Assembly: GCF_000820145.1 (NCBI RefSeq)
Contig: NZ_CDBW01000029.1
Location: 1 to 64,000 of the forward strand
Source of the DNA: Aeromonas sobria
GTDB lineage: Bacteria; Pseudomonadota; Gammaproteobacteria; Enterobacterales; Aeromonadaceae
Direction of reading: 5' to 3'
DNA: 64,000 nt
Part shown: positions 18,735 to 28,556 of the stretch, in pieces
Layout: every line of letters begins with the position of its first letter
Position numbering within the stretch: position 1 is the stretch's first letter
The notes under the pieces: model-generated
Database searches by the model: none
Seen by the model: the letters and a program-made list of their open reading frames with translations, nothing else
Told to the model about the DNA's origin: nothing
Position numbers and translations under genes: made by a program

Positions 18735-20063
18735 ATGTTTATTCTGAAAAACGTCACCGCCGTCCAGCTGGAGCCGACCCGGGTACTGGAAGGGGTGGAT
18801 ATCGCCATCGAAGGCACGCTTATCAAAGCGGTAGGGCCCAATCTGCGGGCCCTCTACCCGGAGGCCAACTATCGGGAGATGGGGGGCAAGCTGGTGATGC
18901 CGGGCATCGTCTGTGCCCACAACCACTTCTACTCCGGCCTGTCGCGGGGGATCATGGCCAACATCGCCCCCTGCCCGGACTTTATCTCTACCCTGAAAAA
19001 CCTCTGGTGGCGGCTCGATCGGGCGCTCGATGAGGAGTCCCTCTACTACAGCGGCCTCATCTGCTCGCTGGAGGCGATCAAGAGCGGCTGTAGCGCGGTG
19101 ATCGACCACCAGGCCTCGCCCAACTTCATCAAGGGCTCGCTGAATGTGCTGCGCAAAGGGTTTATGGAGGCGGGTCTGCGCGGCATGACCTGCTTCGAGA
19201 CCACGGATCGCAACGGTGGTCTGGCCGAGCTGCAGGCCGGGGTGGAGGAGAACATCCTGTTCGCACAACAGATCGATGCGGCCAAGGCCAAGGGGAGTGA
19301 ACCTTATCTGGTGGAGGCCCATATCGGCGCCCACGCCCCCTTCACCGTGCCCGACGAGGGGCTGGCCATGCTGCGCGAAGCGGTGCAGGTGACCGGTCGT
19401 GGTCTGCATATCCATGTGGCGGAAGACCGCTACGACATGGCTCACGGCCACCACCACTATGGCAAGGAGCCCATCGCCCGGTTGGACGAGTTTGGCCTTA
19501 TCGACAGCAAGAGCCTGATCGCCCACGGCATCTTCCTGAGCCCGGCCGACATCGAGCTGCTCAACAGCCGCGATGCCTTCCTGGTGCACAACGCCCGCTC
19601 CAACATGAACAACCACGTGGGCTACAACATGCACCTGCCGGAGTATCGCAATCTGGCGCTCGGGACCGACGGCATCGGCTCCGACATGCTCGAAGAGTTC
19701 AAGTTCGCCTACTTCAAGCACAAGGATGCCGGTGGTGCCCTGTGGCCCGACAGCTTTGCCCGCTTCCTCTGGAACGGCAACACCCTGCTGGAGCGCAACT
19801 TCGGCGCCAAATTTGGCCGCCTGGAGCCAGGCTACAAGGCCGACCTCACCATTTGCGACTACGACGCACCGACCCCGCTGGCGCCGCGCAACCTCGGCGG
19901 CCATCTCGCCTTCGGCATGGGATCTGCCTGCGTCAACAGCGTGATGGTGGAGGGGCGCATGGTCTATCAGGACCGCGAGTTCCCGTTCGATGTCGCGCCC
20001 ATTTATGAGCAGGCCCGCAAGGTGGCGAGCCGCCTGTGGCAACGGATGGATCAGCTGGCCTAA
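18735..20063 (+). CDS. ssnA: Putative aminohydrolase SsnA
   Basis: Amidohydrolase-superfamily enzyme, 442 residues as in E. coli SsnA. The metal site is seen in CAHNHFYSG near residue 60, and a second HIHVAED near 225, then a catalytic aspartate in LGTDGIGSD near 310. It is related to guanine deaminase and atrazine chlorohydrolases and is required in purine degradation clusters; the exact step is not established from sequence. It starts 30 bases after ygfK with a GAAGGAG site, so it is in the same transcript. Confidence 0.93.
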   Translation: MFILKNVTAVQLEPTRVLEGVDIAIEGTLIKAVGPNLRALYPEANYREMGGKLVMPGIVCAHNHFYSGLSRGIMANIAPCPDFISTLKNLWWRLDRALDEESLYYSGLICSLEAIKSGCSAVIDHQASPNFIKGSLNVLRKGFMEAGLRGMTCFETTDRNGGLAELQAGVEENILFAQQIDAAKAKGSEPYLVEAHIGAHAPFTVPDEGLAMLREAVQVTGRGLHIHVAEDRYDMAHGHHHYGKEPIARLDEFGLIDSKSLIAHGIFLSPADIELLNSRDAFLVHNARSNMNNHVGYNMHLPEYRNLALGTDGIGSDMLEEFKFAYFKHKDAGGALWPDSFARFLWNGNTLLERNFGAKFGRLEPGYKADLTICDYDAPTPLAPRNLGGHLAFGMGSACVNSVMVEGRMVYQDREFPFDVAPIYEQARKVASRLWQRMDQLA

Positions 20064-20144
20064 GGCCACCTTCCGCAGTTTTTGGACCGGATTGCCCGCC
20101 CAGTGGATTCACCCGGCGGCGGGCAGCAAGAGTAAGGACGACAC

Positions 20145-20921
20145 ATGATTGAGCAATTCTTCCGACCCGAGCAACTGGGTCAGGCTTTGGAACTCAAGGC
20201 CAGCTTCGGCAACGACGCCGTCTACATGGGGGGCGGCAGCAAGCTTAACGCCGCCCCGACTCGCACCGACAAGAAGGTCGTTATCTCACTGGACAAGCTG
20301 GGGCTTGACCAGATTGAGCAGCAGCACGGCCAGCTCCATATCGGCGCCACCGTCACCCTGCAGACCCTGAAAGAGGATCCCCGTACCCCGGCCGCCCTGT
20401 GCGAGGCGCTGGGGTTTGTCTACTCCCGCCATCTGCGCAATCAGGCCACCATTGGCGGCGAAATTGCCTGCCAACAGCAGGACTCCCCGCTGTTGCCGGT
20501 ACTGCTGGTGCTTGAAGCCGTGGTGGTGCTGGAGAACAACCTGCTGCAACCCATCGACGCCTATCTGGCGGGTCAGCGCAATGCCCTGGTGCTGGGGATT
20601 GTGCTGCCGGAACCTGAACTGCGCTGCGCCACCCGCCGCATCAGCCGCAATGCCGACGGGCTGGCGGTGATGATCGCCGCCGTGGCCCTCGACAGCATTG
20701 GCGAGATGCGGGTGGCCGTCGCTGGCGTCACCCCGCAGCCGATGCGTTTGCGGGATCTGGAGCGCCGCTCCTTGCACGATGCCGCGCTGGAGGCCGCCGT
20801 GAGCGAGCTGATCTCGCCCCGTGAGGATCTGGCGGGCAGCATAAGTTACAAGCGGTATATCACCGGTGTAGTGGTAGCGGATCTGCTGGTGGACTGCCAG
20901 CAGCAGGAGGTGCAAGCATGA
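20145..20921 (+). CDS. ygfM: FAD-binding subunit YgfM
   Basis: Molybdenum hydroxylase FAD-binding subunit of the CoxM/XdhB type, 258 residues (E. coli 259). FAD motifs are MGGGSKLNAAPTR near residue 28 and NQATIGGEIACQ near 100. It overlaps the following xdhD by four bases (ATGA), a sign of translational coupling, and would carry electrons from the molybdenum subunit XdhD. Confidence 0.92.
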   Translation: MIEQFFRPEQLGQALELKASFGNDAVYMGGGSKLNAAPTRTDKKVVISLDKLGLDQIEQQHGQLHIGATVTLQTLKEDPRTPAALCEALGFVYSRHLRNQATIGGEIACQQQDSPLLPVLLVLEAVVVLENNLLQPIDAYLAGQRNALVLGIVLPEPELRCATRRISRNADGLAVMIAAVALDSIGEMRVAVAGVTPQPMRLRDLERRSLHDAALEAAVSELISPREDLAGSISYKRYITGVVVADLLVDCQQQEVQA

Positions 20922-23797
20922 TGGAACTCAACTTTACCCTGAACGGTGCTCTGCGTACCGTCATCTGCAAGGCCGGTGATAACGCTCAAATGGTGCTGTT
21001 CAACCAGTGCCGGATGCACTCGGTGCGCAACAGCGACGACGGCTTCGGTTTCGCTGGCTCCGACGCCATTCTCTTCAACGGCAAGGTGATCAACGCTTCC
21101 CTGTTGATCGCCGCCCAGCTGGATGGATCAGACGTGCGCACCGCCGAGTCGCTCGGTAGCTGGAACCAGCTCAGTCTGGTGCAGCAGGCGATGGTGGATG
21201 TGGGCGTGGTGCAGTCCGGTTACAACGATCCGGCCGCCGCGCTGATCGTCACCGACCTGCTTGATCGCCATCCCGAGCCCACCCGTGATCAAATCGACGA
21301 TGCCCTCTCGGGTCTGTTTCACCGCGATGGCGGTTACCAGCAGTTCTATCAGGCCATCGAGCTTGCCTGCTCACGGATGAAGGATCCCGATTACCTGTGC
21401 CAGATCGCCCCGGAATTTCGCGACGATCTGCGCCATATCGGCAAGAGCTGCCCGAAAGTGGACGCCGCCAAGATGGTGCAGGCCAAACCCTGCTACGTGG
21501 AGGACAGGGTTACCGACGATGCGCTGATCATCAAGATGCTGCGCAGTCCCCATCCCCATGCGGTGATCACCAAACTCGACGTGAGCCGAGCCGAAGCGCT
21601 GCCGGGTGTGGTGCATGTCATTACCCATCTCAACTGCCCGGATGTGTTTTACACCCCGGGTGGCCAGAGTGCCCCCGAGCCGTCACCGCTCGATCGCCGC
21701 ATGTTTAGCCGCAAGGTACGCCACGTTGGGGACAGGGTTGCCGCCGTGGTGGCTGAGAGCGAAGCAGTCGCGCTGGCTGCGCTGAAACTCATCGAGGTCG
21801 AGTATCAGGTGCTGCCTGCGGTCATGAATATCGACGAGGCGATGGCCCCCAATGCACCGCTGGTGCATGACGAGCCCATCATCTATATGGCCGGTGCGCC
21901 TGCGGATCTGGAGCAGCAGAACGCCTGCTCGGTGCGACGTGGCGACGAGCACATGATCATCAACTTCCCCATCGGTTCCCGCCCGCACGAGAACATCGCC
22001 GCCAGCGTCCATGGCCAGATTGGTGACGTGGTCAAAGGCTTTGCCGAGGCGGACGAGATTGTCGAGCGCACCTACGAGTCGACCCAGGCCCAGCAGTGCC
22101 CGACCGAGCCGCACATCTGTTTTACCTACATGGATGGGGATCGTCTGGTCATTCACGCCTCCACTCAGGTGCCGTGGCACGTGCGCCGTCAGGTGGCGCG
22201 CATCGTAGGCCTCAAGCAGCATCAGGTGCACGTGATCAAGGAGCGGGTTGGGGGCGGCTTTGGCTCCAAGCAGGATATCCTGCTGGAAGAGGTGTGCGCC
22301 TGGGCGACCAGGGTCACCGGCCGTCCGGTCACCTTCCGCTACACCCGTGAAGAGGAGTTCATCAGCAACACCTCCCGCCACGTGGCCAAGGTGAAGGTGA
22401 AAGTGGGGGCCAAGAAAGATGGCACCATCACCGCCATCGAGATGGATTTTCGCGCCAACACCGGCCCTTACGGCAACCACTCCCTGACGGTGCCAAGCAA
22501 CGGCCCTGCGCTCTCCCTGCCGCTCTATCCGTGCGACAACGTGCGCTTTACCGTCAACACCTACTACAGCAACATCTGTCCAACTGGCGCCTATCAGGGT
22601 TACGGCGCGCCCAAGGGTAACTTCGCGCTGACCATGGCCATTGCCGAACTGGCCGAGAAACTGGGGATCGATCAGCTCGACATGGTGGAGCACAACCGGG
22701 TGCACGAAGGGGACATCCTCAAGGTGCTGGGGGCCATCGGCGAGGGCAAGATGCCTACTTCTGTGCCCCACGCCGCCAGTTGCGCCCTTGAGCCGATCCT
22801 CAAACAGGGACGGGAGCTTATCGCCTGGGATAGCCCCAAACTCGCCGACGGAGATTGGCGCATCGGTCGTGGTGTCGCCATCATCATGCAAAAATCGGGG
22901 ATCCCGGACATCGATCAGGCCAACTGCATGGTCAAGCTGGAATCGGACGGCACCTTTATCGTCCACTCCGGTGGCGCCGATATCGGTACCGGCCTCGATA
23001 CCGTGGTCGCCAAACTGACCGCCGAAGTGCTCGGTTGCCCGCTCAGCGATGTGCATGTGATCTCTGGCGACACCGACCACGCCCTGTTCGACAAGGGGGC
23101 CTACGCCTCGTCTGGTACCTGCTTCTCCGGTAATGCGGCCAAGATGGCGGCCGAGAACCTCAAGGCGAAGATCCTGTTCCACGGTGCCGCCATGCTGGGG
23201 GAACCGGTGGAGGATGTGGAGCTGGTTCACCCGGGCATAGTGCGCGGCAAGCTGGGGGAGGTCTCTCTTGCCAAGATTGCCCACAAGTCAGAGACCGGCA
23301 CCGGTTTTGGCATTCTGGTGGGCACCGCCAGCTACATCACCTCGGAGCTCGCCTTTCCGTATGGGGCCAACTTCGCTGAGGTGGCGGTCAACGTCAGAAC
23401 CGGCCAGATCCGCCTCGACAAGTTCTACGCCCTGCTCGACTGCGGCACCCCCATTAACCCCGAGCTGGCCCTCGGCCAGATCTACGGGGCGACCATGCGG
23501 GCCATCGGCCACACCATGACCGAGGAGATTTGCTACGACAGCAAGGGCATCCCGCTCACCCGGGATCTCAAGAGCTATGGCGCGCCCAAGATCGGTGATA
23601 TTCCCCGCGACTTCCGGGCCTTCCTGGTACCGAGTGATGACAAGGTCGGCCCCTACGGCGCCAAGTCCATCTCGGAGATCGGGGTGAACGGCGCGGCACC
23701 CGCCATCGCCACCGCCATCCACGACGCCTGCGGTGTCTGGCTGCGCAAGTGGCACTTCACGCCGGAGCAGATCCTGCGCGAACTGGGCAAGCTGTAG
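20918..23797 (+). CDS. xdhD: Selenium-dependent xanthine dehydrogenase-like XdhD
   Basis: Molybdenum-binding hydroxylase subunit, 959 residues (E. coli 956). Residues 1-155 are a ferredoxin-like domain in which the cluster cysteines are missing (for example DDALSGLFHR replaces LSGNLCRC). The molybdopterin domains follow, with ERVGGGFGSKQDI near 443, GAYQGYGAPKGN near 560, and the catalytic-glutamate region GAKSISEIGVNGAAP near 915. With YgfM and probably YgfK it would form a purine hydroxylase; selenium dependence is inferred from yqeB/yqeC and the family. The start may be ATG 20918 or 20921. Confidence 0.94.
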   Translation: MMELNFTLNGALRTVICKAGDNAQMVLFNQCRMHSVRNSDDGFGFAGSDAILFNGKVINASLLIAAQLDGSDVRTAESLGSWNQLSLVQQAMVDVGVVQSGYNDPAAALIVTDLLDRHPEPTRDQIDDALSGLFHRDGGYQQFYQAIELACSRMKDPDYLCQIAPEFRDDLRHIGKSCPKVDAAKMVQAKPCYVEDRVTDDALIIKMLRSPHPHAVITKLDVSRAEALPGVVHVITHLNCPDVFYTPGGQSAPEPSPLDRRMFSRKVRHVGDRVAAVVAESEAVALAALKLIEVEYQVLPAVMNIDEAMAPNAPLVHDEPIIYMAGAPADLEQQNACSVRRGDEHMIINFPIGSRPHENIAASVHGQIGDVVKGFAEADEIVERTYESTQAQQCPTEPHICFTYMDGDRLVIHASTQVPWHVRRQVARIVGLKQHQVHVIKERVGGGFGSKQDILLEEVCAWATRVTGRPVTFRYTREEEFISNTSRHVAKVKVKVGAKKDGTITAIEMDFRANTGPYGNHSLTVPSNGPALSLPLYPCDNVRFTVNTYYSNICPTGAYQGYGAPKGNFALTMAIAELAEKLGIDQLDMVEHNRVHEGDILKVLGAIGEGKMPTSVPHAASCALEPILKQGRELIAWDSPKLADGDWRIGRGVAIIMQKSGIPDIDQANCMVKLESDGTFIVHSGGADIGTGLDTVVAKLTAEVLGCPLSDVHVISGDTDHALFDKGAYASSGTCFSGNAAKMAAENLKAKILFHGAAMLGEPVEDVELVHPGIVRGKLGEVSLAKIAHKSETGTGFGILVGTASYITSELAFPYGANFAEVAVNVRTGQIRLDKFYALLDCGTPINPELALGQIYGATMRAIGHTMTEEICYDSKGIPLTRDLKSYGAPKIGDIPRDFRAFLVPSDDKVGPYGAKSISEIGVNGAAPAIATAIHDACGVWLRKWHFTPEQILRELGKL

Positions 23798-23815
23798 TCA
23801 CAACAGAGGCAGAGA

Positions 23816-23845
23816 CCGGCAGGGGGAGCAAGCTCCCCCTGCCGG
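23816..23845 (+). promoter_or_regulatory. Strong hairpin between xdhD and xanQ
   Basis: A perfect 14-base inverted repeat (CCGGCAGGGGGAGC and complement, two-base gap) lies 19 bases after the xdhD stop. There is no T run, so it may lower readthrough or protect the upstream mRNA rather than terminate fully. Confidence 0.5.
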
Positions 23846-23920
23846 ATCAACCCGGGTCACTGTGGGGTGTGATGCGCCGGGGTTATTGGATCGTTTTCGA
23901 TACGCCGGGAGTAATGAAGG

Positions 23921-25444
23921 ATGTCTAAGAAATCGCGCAAGGACTCTGATCTTATCTACGCCTTGGAAGATAAGCCCCCCTTTGGCCAGTCGCTGGTCGG
24001 GGCTGTTACCCATCTACTGGCCATACTGGTTCCCATGGTTGCTCCGGCCCTGATCGTCGGGGCCGCCCTTAATCTTTCCCAAGAGATCACCACCTATCTG
24101 GTCTCGATGTCGATGATCGCCTCTGGCATCGGCACCTGGTTGCAAGTTCATCGTTACGGGCCCATTGGCTCGGGCCTCCTTTCCATTCAGTCGGTCAACT
24201 TCTCGTTCGTCACCGTGATGATCTCCATCGGGACCGCCATGGGGAAGGAGGGGATCGACGAAGCCCAGATCATCTCCTCGTTGATGGGGATCTCCTTCGT
24301 CGGAGCCTTTCTGGTGATGGGGGCCTCCTTTGTGCTGCCCTATCTGACCCGGGTCATCACCCCCACAGTGAGCGGTATCGTGGTGCTGATGATCGGTCTG
24401 TGTCTTATCAAGGTCGGCATCATCGACTTTGCCGGCGGTATGGCTGCCAAGAGCAGCGGTACCTTCGGTAACTATGAAAATCTCGGTGTCGGTTTGCTGG
24501 TGTTGGCAGTCGTCATCGGTTTTAACTGCTGCAAGAGCCCCCTGCTGCGCATGGGGGGGATCGCCATCGGCTTGCTGGTGGGCTATCTGGTCTCCATGAT
24601 GCTGGGGATGGTGGACTTTTCTGTCTTGCAGGGGTTGCCCCTGATCACCGTGCCCATGTTGTTCAAATATGGTTTCTCCTTTGATTTCGGTGCCTTTCTG
24701 GTGGCGGGCACCATCTATCTGCTGAGCGTGCTGGAAGCGGTCGGGGCGCTGACCGCCACCGCCATGGTCTCTCATCGTCCGGTGGAGGGGGAGGAGTACA
24801 CTCGCCGCCTCTCCGGTGGGGTGCTGGCCGATGGCTTGGTATCGGTGATTGCCTCGGCGCTGGGTTCCCTGCCGCTCACTACCTTCTCCCAGAATAACGG
24901 GGTGATCCAGATGACCGGGGTCGCCTCCCGTCATGTGGGCAAATTCATCGCCATGATCCTGGTGATCATGGGCATCTTCCCGGTGGTGGGTCGCTTCTTT
25001 ACCACCATTCCATCACCCGTCCTCGGCGGGGCCATGACGCTGATGTTCTCGATGATCGCCATTGCGGGGTGCCGGATCATCATGACCCACGGCATGGATC
25101 GGCGGGAGACACTGATTGTGGCCACCTCGCTGGGGCTTGGGCTCGGTGTCTCCTATGACCCGAGTGTTTTCAGGGTGCTGCCCGATGCCCTCTATGTCTT
25201 GGTGGAAAACCCCATCTGCGCCGGGGGGATCACCGCCATCATCATGAATCTGGTGTTACCGCAAAGCCGCAAGCGCAAGGTGGCCGTCAAGGATGCCGAG
25301 GCGGTGGAGGTTATCCAGCTAAGCGACAAACCGGATGTGATCTTTACCGCCCGCAGCGCGGGCCAGCCATCGGCCAGCAAGGGTGAGGGTTCACTAGAGC
25401 CAGTGCCCAGGCAAGCGGTGGCGCCACAAGTGGAACGGATCTGA
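23921..25444 (+). CDS. xanQ: Xanthine permease XanQ
   Basis: Proton-coupled xanthine importer of the nucleobase-ascorbate transporter (NAT/NCS2) family, inner membrane, about 14 membrane segments. It matches E. coli XanQ far better than UacT: LEDKPPFGQSLVGAVTHLLA at the N terminus, QSVNFSFVTVMI near 90, and the NAT signature QNNGVIQMTGVASR near 325. It is 507 residues against 466, the extra being a hydrophilic C-terminal tail of about 45. It sits between the hydroxylase genes and guaD, and supplies substrate to the pathway. GAAGG precedes ATG 23921. Confidence 0.95.
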   Translation: MSKKSRKDSDLIYALEDKPPFGQSLVGAVTHLLAILVPMVAPALIVGAALNLSQEITTYLVSMSMIASGIGTWLQVHRYGPIGSGLLSIQSVNFSFVTVMISIGTAMGKEGIDEAQIISSLMGISFVGAFLVMGASFVLPYLTRVITPTVSGIVVLMIGLCLIKVGIIDFAGGMAAKSSGTFGNYENLGVGLLVLAVVIGFNCCKSPLLRMGGIAIGLLVGYLVSMMLGMVDFSVLQGLPLITVPMLFKYGFSFDFGAFLVAGTIYLLSVLEAVGALTATAMVSHRPVEGEEYTRRLSGGVLADGLVSVIASALGSLPLTTFSQNNGVIQMTGVASRHVGKFIAMILVIMGIFPVVGRFFTTIPSPVLGGAMTLMFSMIAIAGCRIIMTHGMDRRETLIVATSLGLGLGVSYDPSVFRVLPDALYVLVENPICAGGITAIIMNLVLPQSRKRKVAVKDAEAVEVIQLSDKPDVIFTARSAGQPSASKGEGSLEPVPRQAVAPQVERI

Positions 25445-25496
25445 CGGTTAAACCGGCAAAAAACGTCAACAGAACAAGAGAAACAGGGAAACGGTT

Positions 25497-26813
25497 ATGA
25501 AAAACGACAACTCTGTCAAAGCGGTGCGCGGCAGTTTCTTCGATATCACCCGGGTGGTGGATCAGCCCGAGGAGATTGAGGCCAATGCCCGTCTTATCGA
25601 GGATGGCCTGCTGATCATTCGCAACGGTTGCATCGACTGGTTCGGTGAGTGGGAGGAGGGCAAGGCGCGCATTCCGGCCGAGGTGCGGGTGCGGGATTAT
25701 CGCGGCAAGATGATAGTGCCGGGCTTTGTCGATACCCACATTCACTATCCTCAGAGCGAGATGGTGGGGGCCTACGGCGAGCAATTGCTGGAGTGGCTCA
25801 ACAGTCACACCTTCCCGGCCGAGCGGCGCTACAACGATCTCGAGTATGCCCGCGAGATGTCCACCTTCTTTATCAAGCAGTTGCTGCGCAACGGCACCAC
25901 CACTGCGCTGGTGTTCGGCACCGTTCATCCCGAGTCGGTGGACGCCCTGTTCGAGGCGGCCAGCCGCATCAATATGCGGATGATCGCCGGCAAGGTGATG
26001 ATGGATCGCAATGCCCCCGATTATCTGCTTGATACCGCGCAGAGCAGCTATGTGCAGAGCAAGCAGCTTATCGAGCGCTGGCACGGCAATGGTCGCCTGC
26101 TTTATGCCATCACACCACGATTTGCCCCCACCTCGACCCCCGAGCAGCTCACGATGGCGCGGCGACTGCGCGAAGAGTTTCCCACCACCTATCTGCACAC
26201 CCATCTGTGCGAGAACAAGGATGAGATCGCCTGGGTCAAATCCCTTTTCCCAGCGCACAAGGGCTATCTCGATGTCTATCACCAGCATGGGCTGACCGGT
26301 CACAACTGCGTCTTTGCCCACTGCGTCCATCTGGAAGAGCAGGAGTGGGATTGCCTGAAGGAGACCGGCTCCACCATCGCATTTTGCCCCACCTCCAACC
26401 TCTATCTCGGCAGTGGCCTGTTCAAGCTGCACAAGGCGTGGCGCAAGCAGATAAAGGTAGGGATGGGCACCGACATCGGCGCCGGCACCACCTTCAACAT
26501 GCTGCAGACCCTCAACGAGGCCTATAAGGTGATGCAGTTGCAGGGCGAGCGGCTTTCGGCCTATCAGGCCTTCTATCTGGCCACTCTGGGCGGCGCCCAT
26601 GCGCTGGGGTTGGATGAGAAGATCGGCAGCTTTGCGGTGGGCAAGGAGGCGGATTTCGTGGTGCTCGACCCGGTCGCCACCCCGCTGCAGCAGCTGCGTT
26701 ATGACAACTCTACCACCCTGCGGGACAAGCTCTTTGTGTTGCTGACCCTGGGGGATGACAGATCCATCTACCGCACCTATGTGGATGGCCAACTGGTACA
26801 CGAACGGGGGTAG
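25497..26813 (+). CDS. guaD: Guanine deaminase
   Basis: Zinc amidohydrolase that converts guanine to xanthine and ammonia in the cytoplasm; 438 residues (E. coli GuaD 439). Metal ligands: DTHIHYPQ near residue 81, THLCENKDE near 238 and MGTDIGAGTTFNM near 323. It is preceded by xanQ by 52 bases with a GGGAAACGG binding site. The product xanthine feeds XdhABC and XdhD. Confidence 0.96.
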   Translation: MKNDNSVKAVRGSFFDITRVVDQPEEIEANARLIEDGLLIIRNGCIDWFGEWEEGKARIPAEVRVRDYRGKMIVPGFVDTHIHYPQSEMVGAYGEQLLEWLNSHTFPAERRYNDLEYAREMSTFFIKQLLRNGTTTALVFGTVHPESVDALFEAASRINMRMIAGKVMMDRNAPDYLLDTAQSSYVQSKQLIERWHGNGRLLYAITPRFAPTSTPEQLTMARRLREEFPTTYLHTHLCENKDEIAWVKSLFPAHKGYLDVYHQHGLTGHNCVFAHCVHLEEQEWDCLKETGSTIAFCPTSNLYLGSGLFKLHKAWRKQIKVGMGTDIGAGTTFNMLQTLNEAYKVMQLQGERLSAYQAFYLATLGGAHALGLDEKIGSFAVGKEADFVVLDPVATPLQQLRYDNSTTLRDKLFVLLTLGDDRSIYRTYVDGQLVHERG

Positions 26814-26822
26814 GGGATGGAG

Positions 26823-26882
26823 GGGGCTGCCACGGCGCAGCCCCAAAGCATACGGCGGCTGGCGTACCCCTAGGGGCGCCAG
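26823..26882 (+). promoter_or_regulatory. Two hairpins after guaD
   Basis: GGGGCTGC/GCAGCCCC (26823-26844) and CTGGCG..CCCC-GGGG..CGCCAG (26859-26882) follow the guaD stop. They lack T runs, so termination would be partial at best. They probably mark the 3' end of the guaD message. Confidence 0.4.
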
Positions 26883-26947
26883 TCTTGCCGCACGACAGGG
26901 GATCTCCCCGCAATAGAACCTGAAATGGCCCGGTTTTTTGACCAGCA

Positions 26948-26963
26948 AGGCAAACGTTTGAGT
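26948..26963. promoter_or_regulatory. PurR-like operator upstream of ghxQ
   Basis: AGGCAAACGTTTGAGT matches 14 of 16 bases of the palindromic PurR consensus (ACGCAAACGTTTGCGT). It lies 139 bases before ghxQ, just behind a -35-like TTGACC at 26938-26943. PurR with hypoxanthine or guanine would repress this purine permease gene. Confidence 0.65.
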
Positions 26964-27101
26964 CAAGGCTGCCTGCCCTGGTCTGTCTGTCGCTCTCTCT
27001 GCCGCCATCGCCTGTTTTTCACCAGACAGGCGCTCGGTAGACCCGCAGATCCTGTCGCCATTTCGTCATGGAACATTCAGGCGCGTGTGAAGGAGTTGGG
27101 T

Positions 27102-28511
27102 ATGACCCAAGCAAACAGCAGGACAAACAGCGTGGAACAGCTGGCCAATGATGACGCCAGCAACAGCGCACCAAAGCAACAGCCGCTCACGGCTCTAGAT
27201 CGCTACTTTATGATCAGCGAGCGGGGCAGCAATATCAGGCAGGAGGTACTGGCAGGCCTCACCACCTTCCTTGCCATGGTCTACTCGGTGATCGTGGTGC
27301 CGAGCATGCTCGGCAAGGCGGGCTTTCCTCCCGCTGCCGTGTTTGTCGCCACCTGTCTGGTGGCAGGTTTTGGTTCGCTGCTGATGGGGCTCTGGGCCAA
27401 GCTGCCAATGGCCATTGGTTGTGCCATCTCGCTGACTGCGTTTACCGCCTTCAGTCTGGTGCTGGGGCAGCAGATCCCCATTCCGGTGGCGCTGGGGGCC
27501 GTCTTTCTGATGGGGGTGATCTTTACCGCCATCTCGGTGACCGGGGTGCGTAGCTGGATCCTCGACAACCTGCCGATGGGGATTGCCCACGGCACCGGCA
27601 TCGGGATCGGTCTCTTCCTGCTGCTCATCGCTGCCAACGGGGTGGGGCTGGTGATCAAGAACCCGCTGGAGGGGCTGCCGGTAGCGCTGGGGGCCTTTAC
27701 CTCCATGCCGGTCATCATGTCCCTGATCGGCCTTGCGGTGATCTTCGGGCTGGAGAAGTTGAAAGTACCGGGGGGGATCCTGCTGGTGATCATCGCCATC
27801 TCCATCTTCGGCCTTATCTTCGATCCGGCGGTGAAGTATCAGGGGCTGTTCGCCCTGCCGAGCCTATCGGACGAGCAGGGCAAGTCCCTCATCTTCACTC
27901 TGGATATCATGGGGGCTCTCTCGCCGCTGGTGCTGCCAAGTGTGCTGGCGCTGGTGATGACGGCGGTGTTTGATGCCACCGGCACCATCCGTGCAGTAGC
28001 GGGGCAGGCCAACCTGCTGGATAAAGATGGTCACATCATCAACAGCGGCAAGGCCCTCAGTGCCGACTCGGTCAGCAGCATCTTCTCCAGTCTGGTGGGG
28101 GCGGCGCCTGCTGCCGTCTATATCGAATCGGCGGCAGGCACGGCGGCGGGGGGCAAAACCGGCCTGACTGCCACCGTGGTGGGCGGCCTGTTCCTGTTAA
28201 TGCTGTTCCTCTCGCCGCTCTCCTATCTGGTGCCAGCCTATGCCACCGCTCCGGCCCTGATGTATGTGGGGCTCTTGATGCTGAGCAACGTCACCAAGCT
28301 CGATTTCGATGACTTTGTCGGGGCCATGTCCGGGCTGGTGTGCGCGGTCTTTATTGTGCTCACCTGCAATATCGTCACCGGCATCATGCTCGGCTTCAGC
28401 TCGCTGGTGATCGGCCGCATCTGTTCGAAGGAGTGGCACAAGCTTAATCTGGGCACCGTCATCATCGCCCTGGCGCTGGTGCTCTTTTATGCAGGGGGGT
28501 GGGCTATTTAG
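27102..28511 (+). CDS. ghxQ: Guanine/hypoxanthine permease GhxQ
   Basis: NCS2 transporter of the AzgA-like subgroup that imports guanine and hypoxanthine with protons; 469 residues (E. coli GhxQ 455). It has about 12-14 membrane segments, with [18 protein letters not shown] near residue 56 and the signature [21 protein letters not shown]-like loop near 325. ATG 27102 follows AAGGAG and gives a normal N terminus; the frame is open 59 codons further up, through the PurR site, which is therefore leader. A strong terminator follows. Confidence 0.94.
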   Translation: MTQANSRTNSVEQLANDDASNSAPKQQPLTALDRYFMISERGSNIRQEVLAGLTTFLAMVYSVIVVPSMLGKAGFPPAAVFVATCLVAGFGSLLMGLWAKLPMAIGCAISLTAFTAFSLVLGQQIPIPVALGAVFLMGVIFTAISVTGVRSWILDNLPMGIAHGTGIGIGLFLLLIAANGVGLVIKNPLEGLPVALGAFTSMPVIMSLIGLAVIFGLEKLKVPGGILLVIIAISIFGLIFDPAVKYQGLFALPSLSDEQGKSLIFTLDIMGALSPLVLPSVLALVMTAVFDATGTIRAVAGQANLLDKDGHIINSGKALSADSVSSIFSSLVGAAPAAVYIESAAGTAAGGKTGLTATVVGGLFLLMLFLSPLSYLVPAYATAPALMYVGLLMLSNVTKLDFDDFVGAMSGLVCAVFIVLTCNIVTGIMLGFSSLVIGRICSKEWHKLNLGTVIIALALVLFYAGGWAI

Positions 28512-28528
28512 GGATAACCCGCCCGCTT

Positions 28529-28556
28529 GGGGCCGCGCTGGCGGCCCCATTTTTTA
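28529..28556 (+). terminator. ghxQ terminator
   Basis: Stem GGGGCCGC, loop GCTG, stem GCGGCCCC, then ATTTTTTATG. It isolates xdhABC as its own transcript. Confidence 0.9.

Noticed and set aside
23888-23903. PurR-like half site just before xanQ
   Set aside because: About 10 of 16 bases match, mostly one half; chance is likely.
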